Positions 24,023 to 32,658 of a stretch of 43,309 nucleotides of DNA are shown in pieces. The position numbers and the translations under genes are program-made. The stretch's first letter is position 1, and each line of letters opens with the position of its first letter. The notes under the pieces are model-generated. The model searched no databases, was not told the DNA's origin, and worked only from the letters and a program-made list of their open reading frames with translations. Origin of the DNA: a virus; the IMG/VR virus record IMGVR_UViG_3300034104_004059, positions 1 to 43,309 of that record; one strand, 5' to 3'.

Positions 24023-25004
24023 AGAAATTGATTTAAATTTATCTTATAGTAAAATAAGTGATTTTGATAGAAATGGACCAAAAGCTTTAATTAGACCATC
24101 TAATCCAGATGGAGAAGGTTTAAGATTTGGTTCTTTATCAGATGATTTACTTTTAGATAAAGTAATGAATAATAATACATTTAAACAAAAGTATTATCTA
24201 TTTGACGGTAATAAACCAACCGCTACATTAGGTGAATTATGTGATATAATTGTAAAAAATTATGATAAATTACCTGATGTAGAAACGGTTTTAAAAATAG
24301 TAAGACATAATGCATTTTGGAGTGGTGTAAAAGTAGAAGAAACTTTAATTAAAAAGTTTAATACTGATGAATTTTGGAATTATTTAAATATAATGTTTAA
24401 AGTTCAAAATAGAATTATAGTTACTTCTAACGATTACAATGATGCTTTAGAATGTGTTAATTTATTACTAAATCATAAACACACTTATAAATTATTTAAT
24501 AATGAATTTGAAAATCATTATCAATATAAATTTAATTTTAGTTATAAAGGATTTAATTTAAGAGGAATTATAGATAAACTATCCATAGATCATACTAATA
24601 AAATAGTGTACATGGAAGATATTAAAACTAGTTCATCTAAATGTGAAGAATTTGTTAAAAGTTTTATTAAATATTGTTATTATTTTCAAGAATCTGTATA
24701 TAGTTTAGCATTTGAACAAATATGTAAAGAACTCAATTTAAAGAATTATACTTTAGCTCCATTTAAATTTATAGTTATTGGAAGATATGAGAAAGTTCCA
24801 CATGTATTTGAAGTTAGTGAAAAATGGCATAATGCAGCTTTAAATGGATTTAAAACTAAATCTGGTTATAAATATAAAGGTCTAAATGAGAACTTAGACA
24901 TTATATATTATCATTGGAAAAATAAATTATATGAGTTTAACAAAGAAGTTTATGAACAGAACGGAAGTTTAATTTTAAATGATGATTTTATAGAAGTAAA
25001 TTAA
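23967..25004 (+). CDS. PD-(D/E)XK-family exonuclease-like
   Basis: The 345-residue protein has the nuclease signature in its middle: NLRGIIDKLSID followed by IVYMEDIKTSS (the E-x-K), then a helix with YYFQESVYSLAF, whose Gln is typical of RecB-like members. The N-terminal 100 residues include a lead-in region. It would digest or trim DNA during recombination or packaging. The overlap with the preceding gene leaves some doubt on the exact start; the motifs are clear. Confidence 0.8.
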   Translation: MIETTKKESKLEKLLQDNEEIDLNLSYSKISDFDRNGPKALIRPSNPDGEGLRFGSLSDDLLLDKVMNNNTFKQKYYLFDGNKPTATLGELCDIIVKNYDKLPDVETVLKIVRHNAFWSGVKVEETLIKKFNTDEFWNYLNIMFKVQNRIIVTSNDYNDALECVNLLLNHKHTYKLFNNEFENHYQYKFNFSYKGFNLRGIIDKLSIDHTNKIVYMEDIKTSSSKCEEFVKSFIKYCYYFQESVYSLAFEQICKELNLKNYTLAPFKFIVIGRYEKVPHVFEVSEKWHNAALNGFKTKSGYKYKGLNENLDIIYYHWKNKLYEFNKEVYEQNGSLILNDDFIEVN

Positions 25005-25570
25005 TGAGTAAACTAAAGTACACAAAATCGAAAACATATTTATTACCTTTAATGAGTGAAGTATTAGATTTAAATCTAAAATTCATACCTTATTTACTTA
25101 ATACATATATGTTTGATGATAAAAATGAATTTCAAAATTGCATATTCATATTACATGAATTCAATTTTAAGAACCCTGAATTTACCGCATACGAACACAA
25201 ACTTATAAATAATCCATTGTTTGTAAAACATATTGATTTAGATAATAAAGTAGTGTATGTTTTCAAATTTCCAGAAGAATATTTAACTGAATATTATCAT
25301 TTGACAAATAGTAATTATTCACTATTTGGAAATGACGCAAAACAGTTAATATTAAAGTTTTGGGGACAAGTGTATTCAGGTAATTCATTAGGTGTTAACT
25401 TTCTATTAAAAGTAAAAAATATACTATATAAAGATAAAAAATTAAAAGAAAAACTCGAAAAAGACTTAGGAGTTAAACTTGATGATAATCAAGAATTAGG
25501 GGATTATGTAGATCTCGAAAATGAAACGTTTAAAATAGAAGAATTTAAACAAAATATAATTGTAAATTAA
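25004..25570 (+). CDS. Unknown phage protein between nuclease and NrdB (188 aa)
   Basis: A 188-residue protein with a basic N-terminus, several hydrophobic segments that read as strands and helices rather than membrane spans, and an acidic C-terminal part (KDLGVKLDDNQELGDYVDLENE). I do not recognise the family. It is coupled on both sides by one-base TAATG overlaps, so it is co-translated with the nuclease and the NrdB gene. Confidence 0.7.
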   Translation: MSKLKYTKSKTYLLPLMSEVLDLNLKFIPYLLNTYMFDDKNEFQNCIFILHEFNFKNPEFTAYEHKLINNPLFVKHIDLDNKVVYVFKFPEEYLTEYYHLTNSNYSLFGNDAKQLILKFWGQVYSGNSLGVNFLLKVKNILYKDKKLKEKLEKDLGVKLDDNQELGDYVDLENETFKIEEFKQNIIVN

Positions 25571-26544
25571 TGAGCATATTTGATAAAAGAATAAACATAT
25601 TGCCTTATGAATATCCTCAATTATTATCGTATAAAGATGCGATTAGACATAGTTATTGGATAGATACTGAATTTAATTTTACTTCAGATATTAGTGATTT
25701 TAAAACAAACATTAATAATGTTGAAAGAGATATTATTAAAAAAAGTATGTTATCTATTGCTCAAATTGAAGTTAATGTAAAAACTTTTTGGGCAGACATG
25801 TATAAAAGAATGCCTATTTCAGAAATAGGTGATGTTGGAATGACGTTTGCGGAATCAGAAGTTAGACATAAAGATGCTTATGCTAAATTATTAACAATAT
25901 TAGGATTACAAAATGAATTTGAACATGTTGTTGAGGTTCCAGCAATACAAGGAAGAATTAATTACTTAAACAAATATTTAGATGGGACTAGAAGTAAAGA
26001 TAATAAAATGTACACTAAAAGTGTATTATTATTTTCTTTATTTATTGAACATGTTTCTTTATTTAGTCAATTTTTAATTATGATGTCTTTTAATAAAGAA
26101 AAAAATTTATTTAAAGGAATTAGTAATGTAGTTGAAGCAACAAGTAAAGAGGAAGATATTCATGGTAATTTTGGTGTTGAAATAATTAATATTATAAAAC
26201 ATGAATTTCCTGAATGGTTTGATAAAGAATTTGAAAATTTAATTTATTCAGCATGTGATAAAGCATATAAAGCTGAATGTGGTATTTTAGATTGGATATT
26301 TGAACAAGGAGAATTAGAATTTCTACCTAAAAATGTAATTAAAGAATTTATTAAAAATAGATTTAATAATTCATTAAATAAAATAGGAATGAATTCTATA
26401 TTTGATATAAATATAGAATTATTAGAACCAACATTATGGTTTGATGTAGAAATTAAATCTACAAAAGAAGGTGATTTCTTTTATAAAAAATCTATTGATT
26501 ATAATAAAAAATCACAGTCTATAACAGAAAATGATTTATTTTAA
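25570..26544 (+). CDS. nrdB: Ribonucleotide reductase class I beta subunit (NrdB)
   Basis: The 324-residue protein shows the diiron/tyrosyl-radical set: FAESEVRHKDAY, with E97, H100 and Y104 in E-x-x-H-x-x-x-Y order, plus the later FIEHVS and EEDIHGN segments that supply the other iron ligands. The Tyr suggests a tyrosyl-radical (class Ia/Ib-type) enzyme. The radical is passed to the NrdA gene just downstream. The length is typical of NrdB. Confidence 0.93.
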   Translation: MSIFDKRINILPYEYPQLLSYKDAIRHSYWIDTEFNFTSDISDFKTNINNVERDIIKKSMLSIAQIEVNVKTFWADMYKRMPISEIGDVGMTFAESEVRHKDAYAKLLTILGLQNEFEHVVEVPAIQGRINYLNKYLDGTRSKDNKMYTKSVLLFSLFIEHVSLFSQFLIMMSFNKEKNLFKGISNVVEATSKEEDIHGNFGVEIINIIKHEFPEWFDKEFENLIYSACDKAYKAECGILDWIFEQGELEFLPKNVIKEFIKNRFNNSLNKIGMNSIFDINIELLEPTLWFDVEIKSTKEGDFFYKKSIDYNKKSQSITENDLF

Positions 26545-26552
26545 ATAACTTA

Positions 26553-26639
26553 GAAAGATTTATTAAATCAAAAATAAGTAAAACATAAAATAAATTATAA
26601 AAAAAATATTAATAAATCTTTCATTAAACAAAATTAATG
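26553..26639 (+). promoter_or_regulatory. NrdA leader: 14-bp stem and a hairpin over the start codon
   Basis: A perfect 14-bp stem pairs 26553-26566 with 26609-26622 around a 42-base A-rich loop. Next to it CATTAA (26622-26627) pairs with TTAATG (26634-26639) around ACAAAA, placing the NrdA start codon inside the stem. Base 26622 is shared, so the structures compete. There is no U-tract. Confidence 0.6.
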
Positions 26640-28268
26640 ACAGAATATAATAAATATTATTGGTTAAATGACGAAAGTAGAAAATTTCTTTCAAGAGGTT
26701 ATTTAAAAGGTGAAACTCCAGAACAAAGAATAAAAGATATTTCTAATCATGCTGAAAAAATATTAGGAATAAAAGATTTTGCTGAAAAATTTGAAAGCTA
26801 TATGTCCAAAGGTTATTATTCTTTATCTACTCCAGTATGGTGTAACTTTGGTAAAGAAAAAGCTTTACCTATAAGTTGCTATGGTTCAGATGTAGATGAT
26901 ACAATGGATAGTATTTTAAATGCAGGTAGAGAAATTGGAATGATGTCTAAATATGGAGGTGGTACTTCAATATATTTAGGTAATATTAGACCAAGAGGAA
27001 CTTCTATATCTGTAGGTGGTACTGCTGACGGACCAATTCATTATGCTAAAATTTATGATACAATTATAGATACTTGTAAACAATCTGAAGCGAGACGTGG
27101 CGCTTGTGCTGTTTATTTACCTGTAGAACATAAAGATATTTTAGATTTTTTAGATATTGGTACAGAAGGTAATCCTATTCAAAATCTTCAATATGGAATT
27201 ACTGTTACAGATAATTGGATGAATTCTATGAAAGAAGGGGATTCAGATAAACGTAAAATTTGGGCTAAAATAATTCAAAGACGAAGTGAATTTGGATTCC
27301 CATATATTATGTTTAAAGATAATTCTAATAATAATAGTCCATATAAAAAATTAGGTTTAGATATAAAAGCTTCAAATTTATGTAGTGAAATACAATTACC
27401 TCAAGACACATATAATTCATTTGTGTGCTGTTTAGGTTCAATTAATTTACTTCATTGGGATGAAATTAAAAATACAGATGCTATTGAAATTTATACTATA
27501 TTTTTAAATGCTGTAATTGAAGATTTTATTAAGAAAGCTGAAAATCTTCCAGGAATGAAAAGAGCTTGGAGATTTGCAAAAGAACATAGAGCTATTGGTT
27601 TAGGTGTATTAGGTTATCATTCATATTTACAATCTAAATTAATTGCATTTGAAGATTTAAAAGCTAAACAAATAAATCATGAGATATTTAAAACATTAAA
27701 AGAAAAATCTGACTCTGCTTCAAAGTGGTGTCATGATTCATTAGGTTATAAATCAATTAGAGAAAATTTTGCGAATACAACATTAGTTGCAATTGCACCA
27801 ACAAAATCTAGCTCTTTCATATTAGGTCAAGTATCTATGGGTATAGAACCAATTAAATCTAATTATTTTATTAAAGATTTAGCTAAATCTAAATCTGTAT
27901 ATAAAAATCCATTTTTAGAAAAAGAATTAGAAAAATATGATTTAAATAATTTAGATATTTGGAAATCTATTTTAGATAATGACGGATCGTGTCAACATTT
28001 AGATTTTCCAACAAAAGAAGTATTTAAATCTTTTATTGAAATTAGCCCTAAAGAATTAGTATTGCAAGCAGCTCAAAGACAAAAATTTATAGATCAAAGT
28101 CAATCATTAAATTTAATGATACATCCTTCTGTATCAGCTAAAGATATAAATCAATTATATATTTACGCTTGGGAAGAAGGAGTTAAAACACTTTATTATC
28201 AATTTAGTCAAAGTGCAGCTCAATCATTTAGTAGAAATATTAACGAGTGTGTTGCTTGTGAATCTTAA
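26637..28268 (+). CDS. nrdA: Ribonucleotide reductase class I alpha subunit (NrdA), short form
   Basis: The 543-residue catalytic subunit has C81 (PISCYG), N247-L-C249-S-E251 (active-site thiyl radical Cys and Glu), C264/C265 before LGSINL, the APTKSSSF loop, a YY pair near the end (TLYYQF) for radical transfer, and a C-terminal C538-x-x-C541 tail for reduction. The N-terminal ATP-cone domain of many NrdA proteins is missing, so the overall dATP brake is probably lost, a common trait of phage enzymes. It makes dNDPs with NrdB. Confidence 0.93.
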   Translation: MTEYNKYYWLNDESRKFLSRGYLKGETPEQRIKDISNHAEKILGIKDFAEKFESYMSKGYYSLSTPVWCNFGKEKALPISCYGSDVDDTMDSILNAGREIGMMSKYGGGTSIYLGNIRPRGTSISVGGTADGPIHYAKIYDTIIDTCKQSEARRGACAVYLPVEHKDILDFLDIGTEGNPIQNLQYGITVTDNWMNSMKEGDSDKRKIWAKIIQRRSEFGFPYIMFKDNSNNNSPYKKLGLDIKASNLCSEIQLPQDTYNSFVCCLGSINLLHWDEIKNTDAIEIYTIFLNAVIEDFIKKAENLPGMKRAWRFAKEHRAIGLGVLGYHSYLQSKLIAFEDLKAKQINHEIFKTLKEKSDSASKWCHDSLGYKSIRENFANTTLVAIAPTKSSSFILGQVSMGIEPIKSNYFIKDLAKSKSVYKNPFLEKELEKYDLNNLDIWKSILDNDGSCQHLDFPTKEVFKSFIEISPKELVLQAAQRQKFIDQSQSLNLMIHPSVSAKDINQLYIYAWEEGVKTLYYQFSQSAAQSFSRNINECVACES

Positions 28269-28277
28269 TAAATAAAT

Positions 28278-28463
28278 ATGGAAAATAGTAAATCAAAAAG
28301 AAGTAATACTGGATATAAAGGTATTTATTTTAATAAAGAAAATGGTAAATTTAGAACTAGAATTACATTATATAAAAATGGTAATGGTTTTGAAATAGGT
28401 CAATATGAAACATTAAAAGAAGCAATTAAAGCAAGAAAAGAATTTATTAAATCATTATTTTAA
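28278..28463 (+). CDS. Stand-alone AP2-domain protein (61 aa)
   Basis: The protein is a single AP2/ERF-type DNA-binding unit: GYKGIYFNKENGKFRTRI, then a strand and a helix (YETLKEAIKARKEFI). Such domains are common in phage homing endonucleases. No nuclease part follows, so it may be a remnant or a small regulator. It is placed directly after NrdA. Confidence 0.7.
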   Translation: MENSKSKRSNTGYKGIYFNKENGKFRTRITLYKNGNGFEIGQYETLKEAIKARKEFIKSLF

Positions 28464-28473
28464 ATACATAAAT

Positions 28474-28684
28474 ATGCAACAACCAAAAAAAAAAGTTTGT
28501 AACAAAACAAGCTGCTGAAAAAACTAGAGATTCTTTAGATTATGAAGCAAAAATGAAAGCTAATGCTGCAAGACAAGCTAAAAACTTTGATACTAGTCAA
28601 AAATTAATGAATAGTGCAAGTAAAGACTTCGATCAAGCTAGAAAATGGGATGAAAATATTAAAAAAGCTTTAAGAAATAAATAA
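28474..28684 (+). pseudogene. Small helical gene split by a 10-A homopolymer (frameshift or slippage)
   Basis: The ATG at 28474 opens MQQPKKK and then hits a stop at 28516 in that frame. After a run of ten A (28485-28494) a second frame continues KFVTKQAAEKTRDSL and on to a TAA at 28682-28684 without any Met at its start. If the run had nine A, one ATG-initiated 69-residue helical, charged protein would result. Either the run is a sequencing or assembly error, a true frameshift mutation, or a programmed slippage site. Confidence 0.6.
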
Positions 28685-28691
28685 TTAATAA

Positions 28692-28766
28692 TAGAGAGAA
28701 GTAACTCAAGGTTAGAGTATCCAGGCGTAATAGTCCAGGAGTTGTAGTGATCCCTACCTTCTCTCT
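28692..28766 (+). ncRNA. tRNA-like cloverleaf RNA before the SF2 helicase
   Basis: A 9-bp closing stem pairs 28693-28701 with 28758-28766 over 74 bases. Inside are a D-arm-like hairpin (ACTC 28704-28707 with GAGT 28715-28718, loop AAGGTTA), a middle arm made of CCAGG 28721-28725 and CCAGG 28735-28739 (one A-A mismatch), and a T-arm-like hairpin (GTAG 28744-28747 with CTAC 28754-28757, loop TGATCC). It lacks a proper anticodon arm, so it is not a working tRNA. A U-rich stretch follows. It might be a degenerate tRNA, a leader or an attenuator. Confidence 0.45.
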
Positions 28767-28784
28767 TTATTTTAAAATATATTA

Positions 28785-29993
28785 ATGAATAATTTATTAA
28801 AAGATAAAATCCAGAAAGAATCAATACAAGCTTGGTTAAAATCAGATAAAAAAGGTACATTAGAGCTTATAACAGGTTTAGGTAAAACTTTTTGTAGTTT
28901 ACATGCTCTATACGAAATGCCTAGAGATGATAAATTACATCTTTTTTTAGCTGAAGCTATTGATAGACAAACTGATTTAATTAGAGATATTGTTAAATAT
29001 AATAAGATTTTTAATAGAGATGTTTTAAATGATTATAATTTACAATTTCAATGTTATCAAACAGTTTGGAAATGGAAAGATAGAGATTTAGGTCTTATAA
29101 TTGCAGATGAAATTCATGATAGTTTAAGTCCAGCTTATTCTCAATTTTATTTTAATAATAATTATGATGCTATTATTGGATTATCAGCAACTATTAATAA
29201 AAAAGTTGAGTATATTGATAAAGATGGTAAAATGTTTACTAAAGGTGATTTGTTAAATAAAATTGCACCTGTATGTTTTAAATACACAGTTAATCAAGGT
29301 CAATTAGAAGGTACTAGTAGAAAACTTAATATTTATGTAATTAATCATGAATTAGATGAAATTAATAAAACAGTTAAATCTGGTAGTATTAAAAAATCAT
29401 TTTATCAAACTGAAAAAGTAGCTTATGATTATTGGGATAAACAATTTAAAAGATCTTTATTCTTACAAGAAGAAGAATCTATTAAAGACTTAAAAATTAA
29501 AGTTGCTTCTAATAAAAGAAAGAAAATATTATATACTTTAGAATCTAAAATTATAGCAATTAAAGAATTGTTAAATAATATAAATGGTAAATCTATTATA
29601 TTTGGAAATGATTTAGATAGTTTATTAAAAATTACACCTAATGTTGTATCTTCTAGAAATAATATTAGTACAAATAATTTAATACGTAATAATTTTGATT
29701 TAGATAAAATTAAAGTAATAGCTAGTTTTAAAAAGTTAGAACAAGGTGCTAATTTATCTAGTTTAGATAATGTTATATTACATTCTTATTACGGTGTTGA
29801 AGGTAAAATTATTCAACGTATTGGAAGAAATCGTATTAATGGTGATAAAGTAGGAAGTATTTTCGTATTAGTTACTAAAGATACTCAAGAAGAAAAATGG
29901 TGGAATAATGCAACAGAAAATATGACAGAATTTAATATTATTAATTGTGATAATATTGAAGATTGTATTAAAAAATATAAAAAAAATGAATAA
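28785..29993 (+). CDS. SF2 helicase (DEAH/DExH-like)
   Basis: The 402-residue protein has motif I TGLGKTF (K34), motif II IADEIHD (D108-E-I-H111), motif III GLSATIN and motif VI QRIGRNR (residues 344-350), the order of SF2 helicases. It likely unwinds or remodels DNA or R-loops during phage replication. It is more compact than RecQ or SNF2 proteins, with no extra domains seen. An overlapping frame on the other strand is a shadow. Confidence 0.88.
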   Translation: MNNLLKDKIQKESIQAWLKSDKKGTLELITGLGKTFCSLHALYEMPRDDKLHLFLAEAIDRQTDLIRDIVKYNKIFNRDVLNDYNLQFQCYQTVWKWKDRDLGLIIADEIHDSLSPAYSQFYFNNNYDAIIGLSATINKKVEYIDKDGKMFTKGDLLNKIAPVCFKYTVNQGQLEGTSRKLNIYVINHELDEINKTVKSGSIKKSFYQTEKVAYDYWDKQFKRSLFLQEEESIKDLKIKVASNKRKKILYTLESKIIAIKELLNNINGKSIIFGNDLDSLLKITPNVVSSRNNISTNNLIRNNFDLDKIKVIASFKKLEQGANLSSLDNVILHSYYGVEGKIIQRIGRNRINGDKVGSIFVLVTKDTQEEKWWNNATENMTEFNIINCDNIEDCIKKYKKNE

Positions 29994-30231
29994 AATACCA
30001 ACAGCAGAAGACTTATTAAAACAAATTTACAATGAAGATTCAGGAGCAGGAGGTGATTCTTATAGTCAAGGAGACATAGAAAGATTAATGATTGAATTTG
30101 CTAAATATCATGTAGAACAAGCTTTAAAAGAAGCTAGTGAAAAAGCTGAATGGAGTGGTTATGCATTAGCTAGTGTAGAAATAGATAAAGATTCAATTTT
30201 AGATGCTTATCCATTAGAAAATATTAAATAA
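29986..30231 (+). CDS. Small conserved-type phage protein (81 aa)
   Basis: The likely start is the ATG at 29986, inside the end of the helicase gene, because the earlier in-frame ATG at 29947 would add a Lys/Ile-rich stretch read from helicase sequence. The protein begins MNKIPTAEDLLKQ and ends YPLENIK, with a helical EFAKYHVEQALKEASEKAE middle. This plan is common in Bacteroidota phages. No function is known. Confidence 0.7.
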   Translation: MNKIPTAEDLLKQIYNEDSGAGGDSYSQGDIERLMIEFAKYHVEQALKEASEKAEWSGYALASVEIDKDSILDAYPLENIK

Positions 30232-30957
30232 ATGAACAGAGTTAATTTTAAAAATGCAAATACCAAATCTGTAGATCAATCTTATTTTAAACCTAAAGTT
30301 AATGTAAAAGTTAAAAAAAAAGTTGAAAATAAACTTTTTGAAGTAAAAACACCATATACAAAACTTGAAGAAAAATATCCTAATTGGTGGACACATGCAG
30401 GTTTTAATGTAAAAGAAACCAATGAAAAAGCTATACACGGTAAAGGAATATTAGAACAAATTCAAGATCAAAAAGAATTTTCTAAAATTGAAATTCCTAA
30501 AGAAATGAAATTTAATTCTGAAATTATTGTAAAAAATTTAAAAGATGTTGTACAAGTAACTCAAATTCAAAATAATGAACGACGTTATGAAGATAGAGGT
30601 TATAAATGTTGGCATAGTCATAACAAATATACATTAAATGATTGTGTAATTAAAATATCTGATAATGCTGGTGGATGTAGTGTTCAACAATTATATTATT
30701 GGGGACATAATGCAAATAATGAAAATATTCCTAAATTACTAGATTATATTTTAGATAATTTAGATAAAGGTGTTGGAGTTATATTATGTCAAGTAGGTAG
30801 TATGTTTTATAAAAGTTTATTTTGTAAAACAATTGAAAAATTAGGTTTTAAATATTATGAAGAATATGAAAATCATCAACATGGAGATGGAGATACAGGT
30901 AGATTATATACTTTGATTATAAAAAAAAATGAAAAAAATAAAAGAGTTACAGAATAG
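30232..30957 (+). CDS. Unknown phage protein (241 aa)
   Basis: A 241-residue protein with a basic N-terminus (residues 1-45, many Lys), a W-W-T-H-A-G segment, and a C-terminal alpha/beta part ending KLGFKYYEEYENHQHG. The last part could be a small acyltransferase-like fold, but no motif is decisive. It overlaps the next gene by 29 bases. Confidence 0.65.
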   Translation: MNRVNFKNANTKSVDQSYFKPKVNVKVKKKVENKLFEVKTPYTKLEEKYPNWWTHAGFNVKETNEKAIHGKGILEQIQDQKEFSKIEIPKEMKFNSEIIVKNLKDVVQVTQIQNNERRYEDRGYKCWHSHNKYTLNDCVIKISDNAGGCSVQQLYYWGHNANNENIPKLLDYILDNLDKGVGVILCQVGSMFYKSLFCKTIEKLGFKYYEEYENHQHGDGDTGRLYTLIIKKNEKNKRVTE

Positions 30958-31639
30958 AAGTAAATTAAATGAAGGTAGAAATTTTGGTACTGGATTTACT
31001 ATATTAAATAAAAAAGGTAGTAAATTTGAAACTTATTTACCTTTTACAGCATGTCGAGATTATTTAAATGATTTTATATATTGTGAATTAGCTAAAGAAG
31101 AAATAGGTAATGCTTGTGGTTATGAACATAAAGTTTTAAATTGTTTTGACAATAAAAGATTATTTTATTTAGGAGTTAATACTTTACATACTCAAAGACG
31201 TGGTAAATATAATCAATTTGATCAACATAAAAAGTTATTAATTGAAAATTATAAAAATTTAGAATCTTTATTAAATATAATAGAATCTAAATTAAATTTA
31301 AAATATAAATCTAAAATTGAATTAGATGAAGATACTTTAATTATTAAAGCTCCAATTTATTGGACCAAAAGTACAGCTTTAATTAGTGTTTATACTTTAT
31401 TTATTAGATGTTTTTTTGATGTTAATGAAATTATTACAGAAGAAAATATTGATAATATTATTGAAACTAAGAAACCTTTTATTGCTTCTGATTCATTTTA
31501 TAATTATTACAAAGTATTTTATAATAATATGTTAAATAGAAATTTTATTAAATTAGATTATAAACCATGTATGAAATATAGTAAAACTGGAGTCCATAGT
31601 TTTGGAATTCAAAAAGCAATTTTACAAGTAGCAATATAA
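30929..31639 (+). CDS. Unknown phage protein (236 aa)
   Basis: A 236-residue protein rich in Asn, Leu and Lys. It has segments such as YLPFTACRDYLNDF, YLGVNTLHTQRRGKYNQFDQHK and a hydrophobic helix TALISVYTLFIRCFF. I do not recognise it. Its stop overlaps the next start (TAATG). Confidence 0.65.
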   Translation: MKKIKELQNRSKLNEGRNFGTGFTILNKKGSKFETYLPFTACRDYLNDFIYCELAKEEIGNACGYEHKVLNCFDNKRLFYLGVNTLHTQRRGKYNQFDQHKKLLIENYKNLESLLNIIESKLNLKYKSKIELDEDTLIIKAPIYWTKSTALISVYTLFIRCFFDVNEIITEENIDNIIETKKPFIASDSFYNYYKVFYNNMLNRNFIKLDYKPCMKYSKTGVHSFGIQKAILQVAI

Positions 31640-31929
31640 TGACAGATAAAGAATTAATAAAATACCTTGTAGATAATAATGATTATAAATATAATCTTTT
31701 AAAAACTGCAGAAGAACTCAATGAGTTATCTACTATTTTGTTACAATATGTAAATAAAGAAAATAAAGTAGATAAACAAAAAATAATAGAGGAAATAGGT
31801 GATTCTATTATAAGAATAGAAGTTTTAAAAAAATTATTTAATGAAAAAAAAATAAAGTTAAGAATCAACTTTAAATTAAAAAAATTTAAAACTTATATTA
31901 AAAATAAAAAATATATTGGTAAAATATAG
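31639..31929 (+). CDS. MazG-like nucleoside triphosphate pyrophosphohydrolase
   Basis: The 96-residue protein has TAEELNELS (E-E-x-x-E) followed by IIEEIGDSIIR (E-E-x-x-D), the metal-binding acids of the all-alpha NTP pyrophosphatase fold. Such enzymes hydrolyse dNTPs or modified NTPs to monophosphates. The position among nucleotide genes fits. The basic C-terminal 30 residues are not typical and may be poorly folded. Confidence 0.78.
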   Translation: MTDKELIKYLVDNNDYKYNLLKTAEELNELSTILLQYVNKENKVDKQKIIEEIGDSIIRIEVLKKLFNEKKIKLRINFKLKKFKTYIKNKKYIGKI

Positions 31930-31969
31930 TTAAAAAAATTAGGATTTATCATAAATTTTTTGTATATTG

Positions 31970-31988
31970 CATAAATTTAAAATTTATG
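31970..31988 (+). repeat. 19-base palindrome before the GIY-YIG gene
   Basis: CATAAATTT and AAATTTATG flank a single A, five bases upstream of the ATG at 31993. It may be an operator or a transcript hairpin. It is the only clear element in the 63-base gap between the MazG-like gene and the endonuclease gene. Confidence 0.45.
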
Positions 31989-31992
31989 TATT

Positions 31993-32658
31993 ATGATGGG
32001 AATTTACAAGATTACAAATCCTAATGGAAAAATATACATTGGTCAAACAACAAACTGGTTAAAAAGATATAATAATTATAAAAAATATAATTGTAAATAT
32101 CAAACAAAATTATATAATTCTTTAAAATTTTATAAATTTGAAAATCATATATTTGAAGTTATTGAAGAATGTGAAGAGTCAGAATTAAATATTAAAGAAA
32201 GATATTATCAAGATCTATATAATTCATCTAATAAACAACATTTAAATTGTAGATTAACTTCTACAGATGATAAATCAGGTAAATTAAGTGAAGAAACTAA
32301 ATTAAAATTGTCTAAATCAAGAAAAGGTAAATATTGTGGTGTAGATAATCATATGTTTGGTAAATTTGGTGAAAAGCATCAATGGTTTGGTAAAAAACAC
32401 ACAGAAAATGCAAAATTAAATATTTCTGAAAAACAAAAAGGAAATTTAAATCATATGTATGATAAAAAATATGATTTAAATCCTAATTCAAAAAAAGTTA
32501 TTAATGTTGAAACTGATGAAATTATAAATTCAATTAAAGAATTATCGGAAATTTTACAAATTAAATATTCTTATTTAAGAAGTATGATTTCTGGTAATTG
32601 TAAAAATAAAACAAAATATATATATTATGAAGAAGATAAATATAAAGATGAAATATAA
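31993..32658 (+). CDS. GIY-YIG homing endonuclease with NUMOD3-like repeats
   Basis: Residues 3-30 give GIYKITNPNGKIYIGQTTNWLKR, the GIY-YIG catalytic start. Residues about 96-160 carry repeated NUMOD3-like units (SEETKLKLSKSRKGK, HMFGKFGEKHQWFGKKH), and the C-terminus has a helix-turn-helix-like NUMOD part (SIKELSEILQIKYSYLRSM). Free-standing homing endonucleases cut intron- or gene-lacking alleles. It lies between two nucleotide or DNA-repair genes and has its own upstream palindrome, unlike the tightly overlapping neighbours, fitting a recent insertion. Confidence 0.88.
   Translation: MMGIYKITNPNGKIYIGQTTNWLKRYNNYKKYNCKYQTKLYNSLKFYKFENHIFEVIEECEESELNIKERYYQDLYNSSNKQHLNCRLTSTDDKSGKLSEETKLKLSKSRKGKYCGVDNHMFGKFGEKHQWFGKKHTENAKLNISEKQKGNLNHMYDKKYDLNPNSKKVINVETDEIINSIKELSEILQIKYSYLRSMISGNCKNKTKYIYYEEDKYKDEI

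Noticed and set aside
28692-28766. Functional tRNA
   Set aside because: The anticodon arm is not a 5-bp stem with a 7-base loop, and the T-arm is 4 bp with a 6-base loop. Called only tRNA-like.
28633-28860. Antisense frame across the tRNA-like RNA and helicase start
   Set aside because: Overlaps a clear helicase start and a structured RNA; no protein pattern.
30214-30438. Antisense frame over the gene at 30232
   Set aside because: Phe/Ile/Lys-rich shadow with no supporting context.
31930-31975. Bacteroidota -7 promoter (TAnnTTTG-like) before the GIY-YIG gene
   Set aside because: TATATTGC is close but lacks one T and no convincing -33 element is spaced correctly; only the palindrome is reported.
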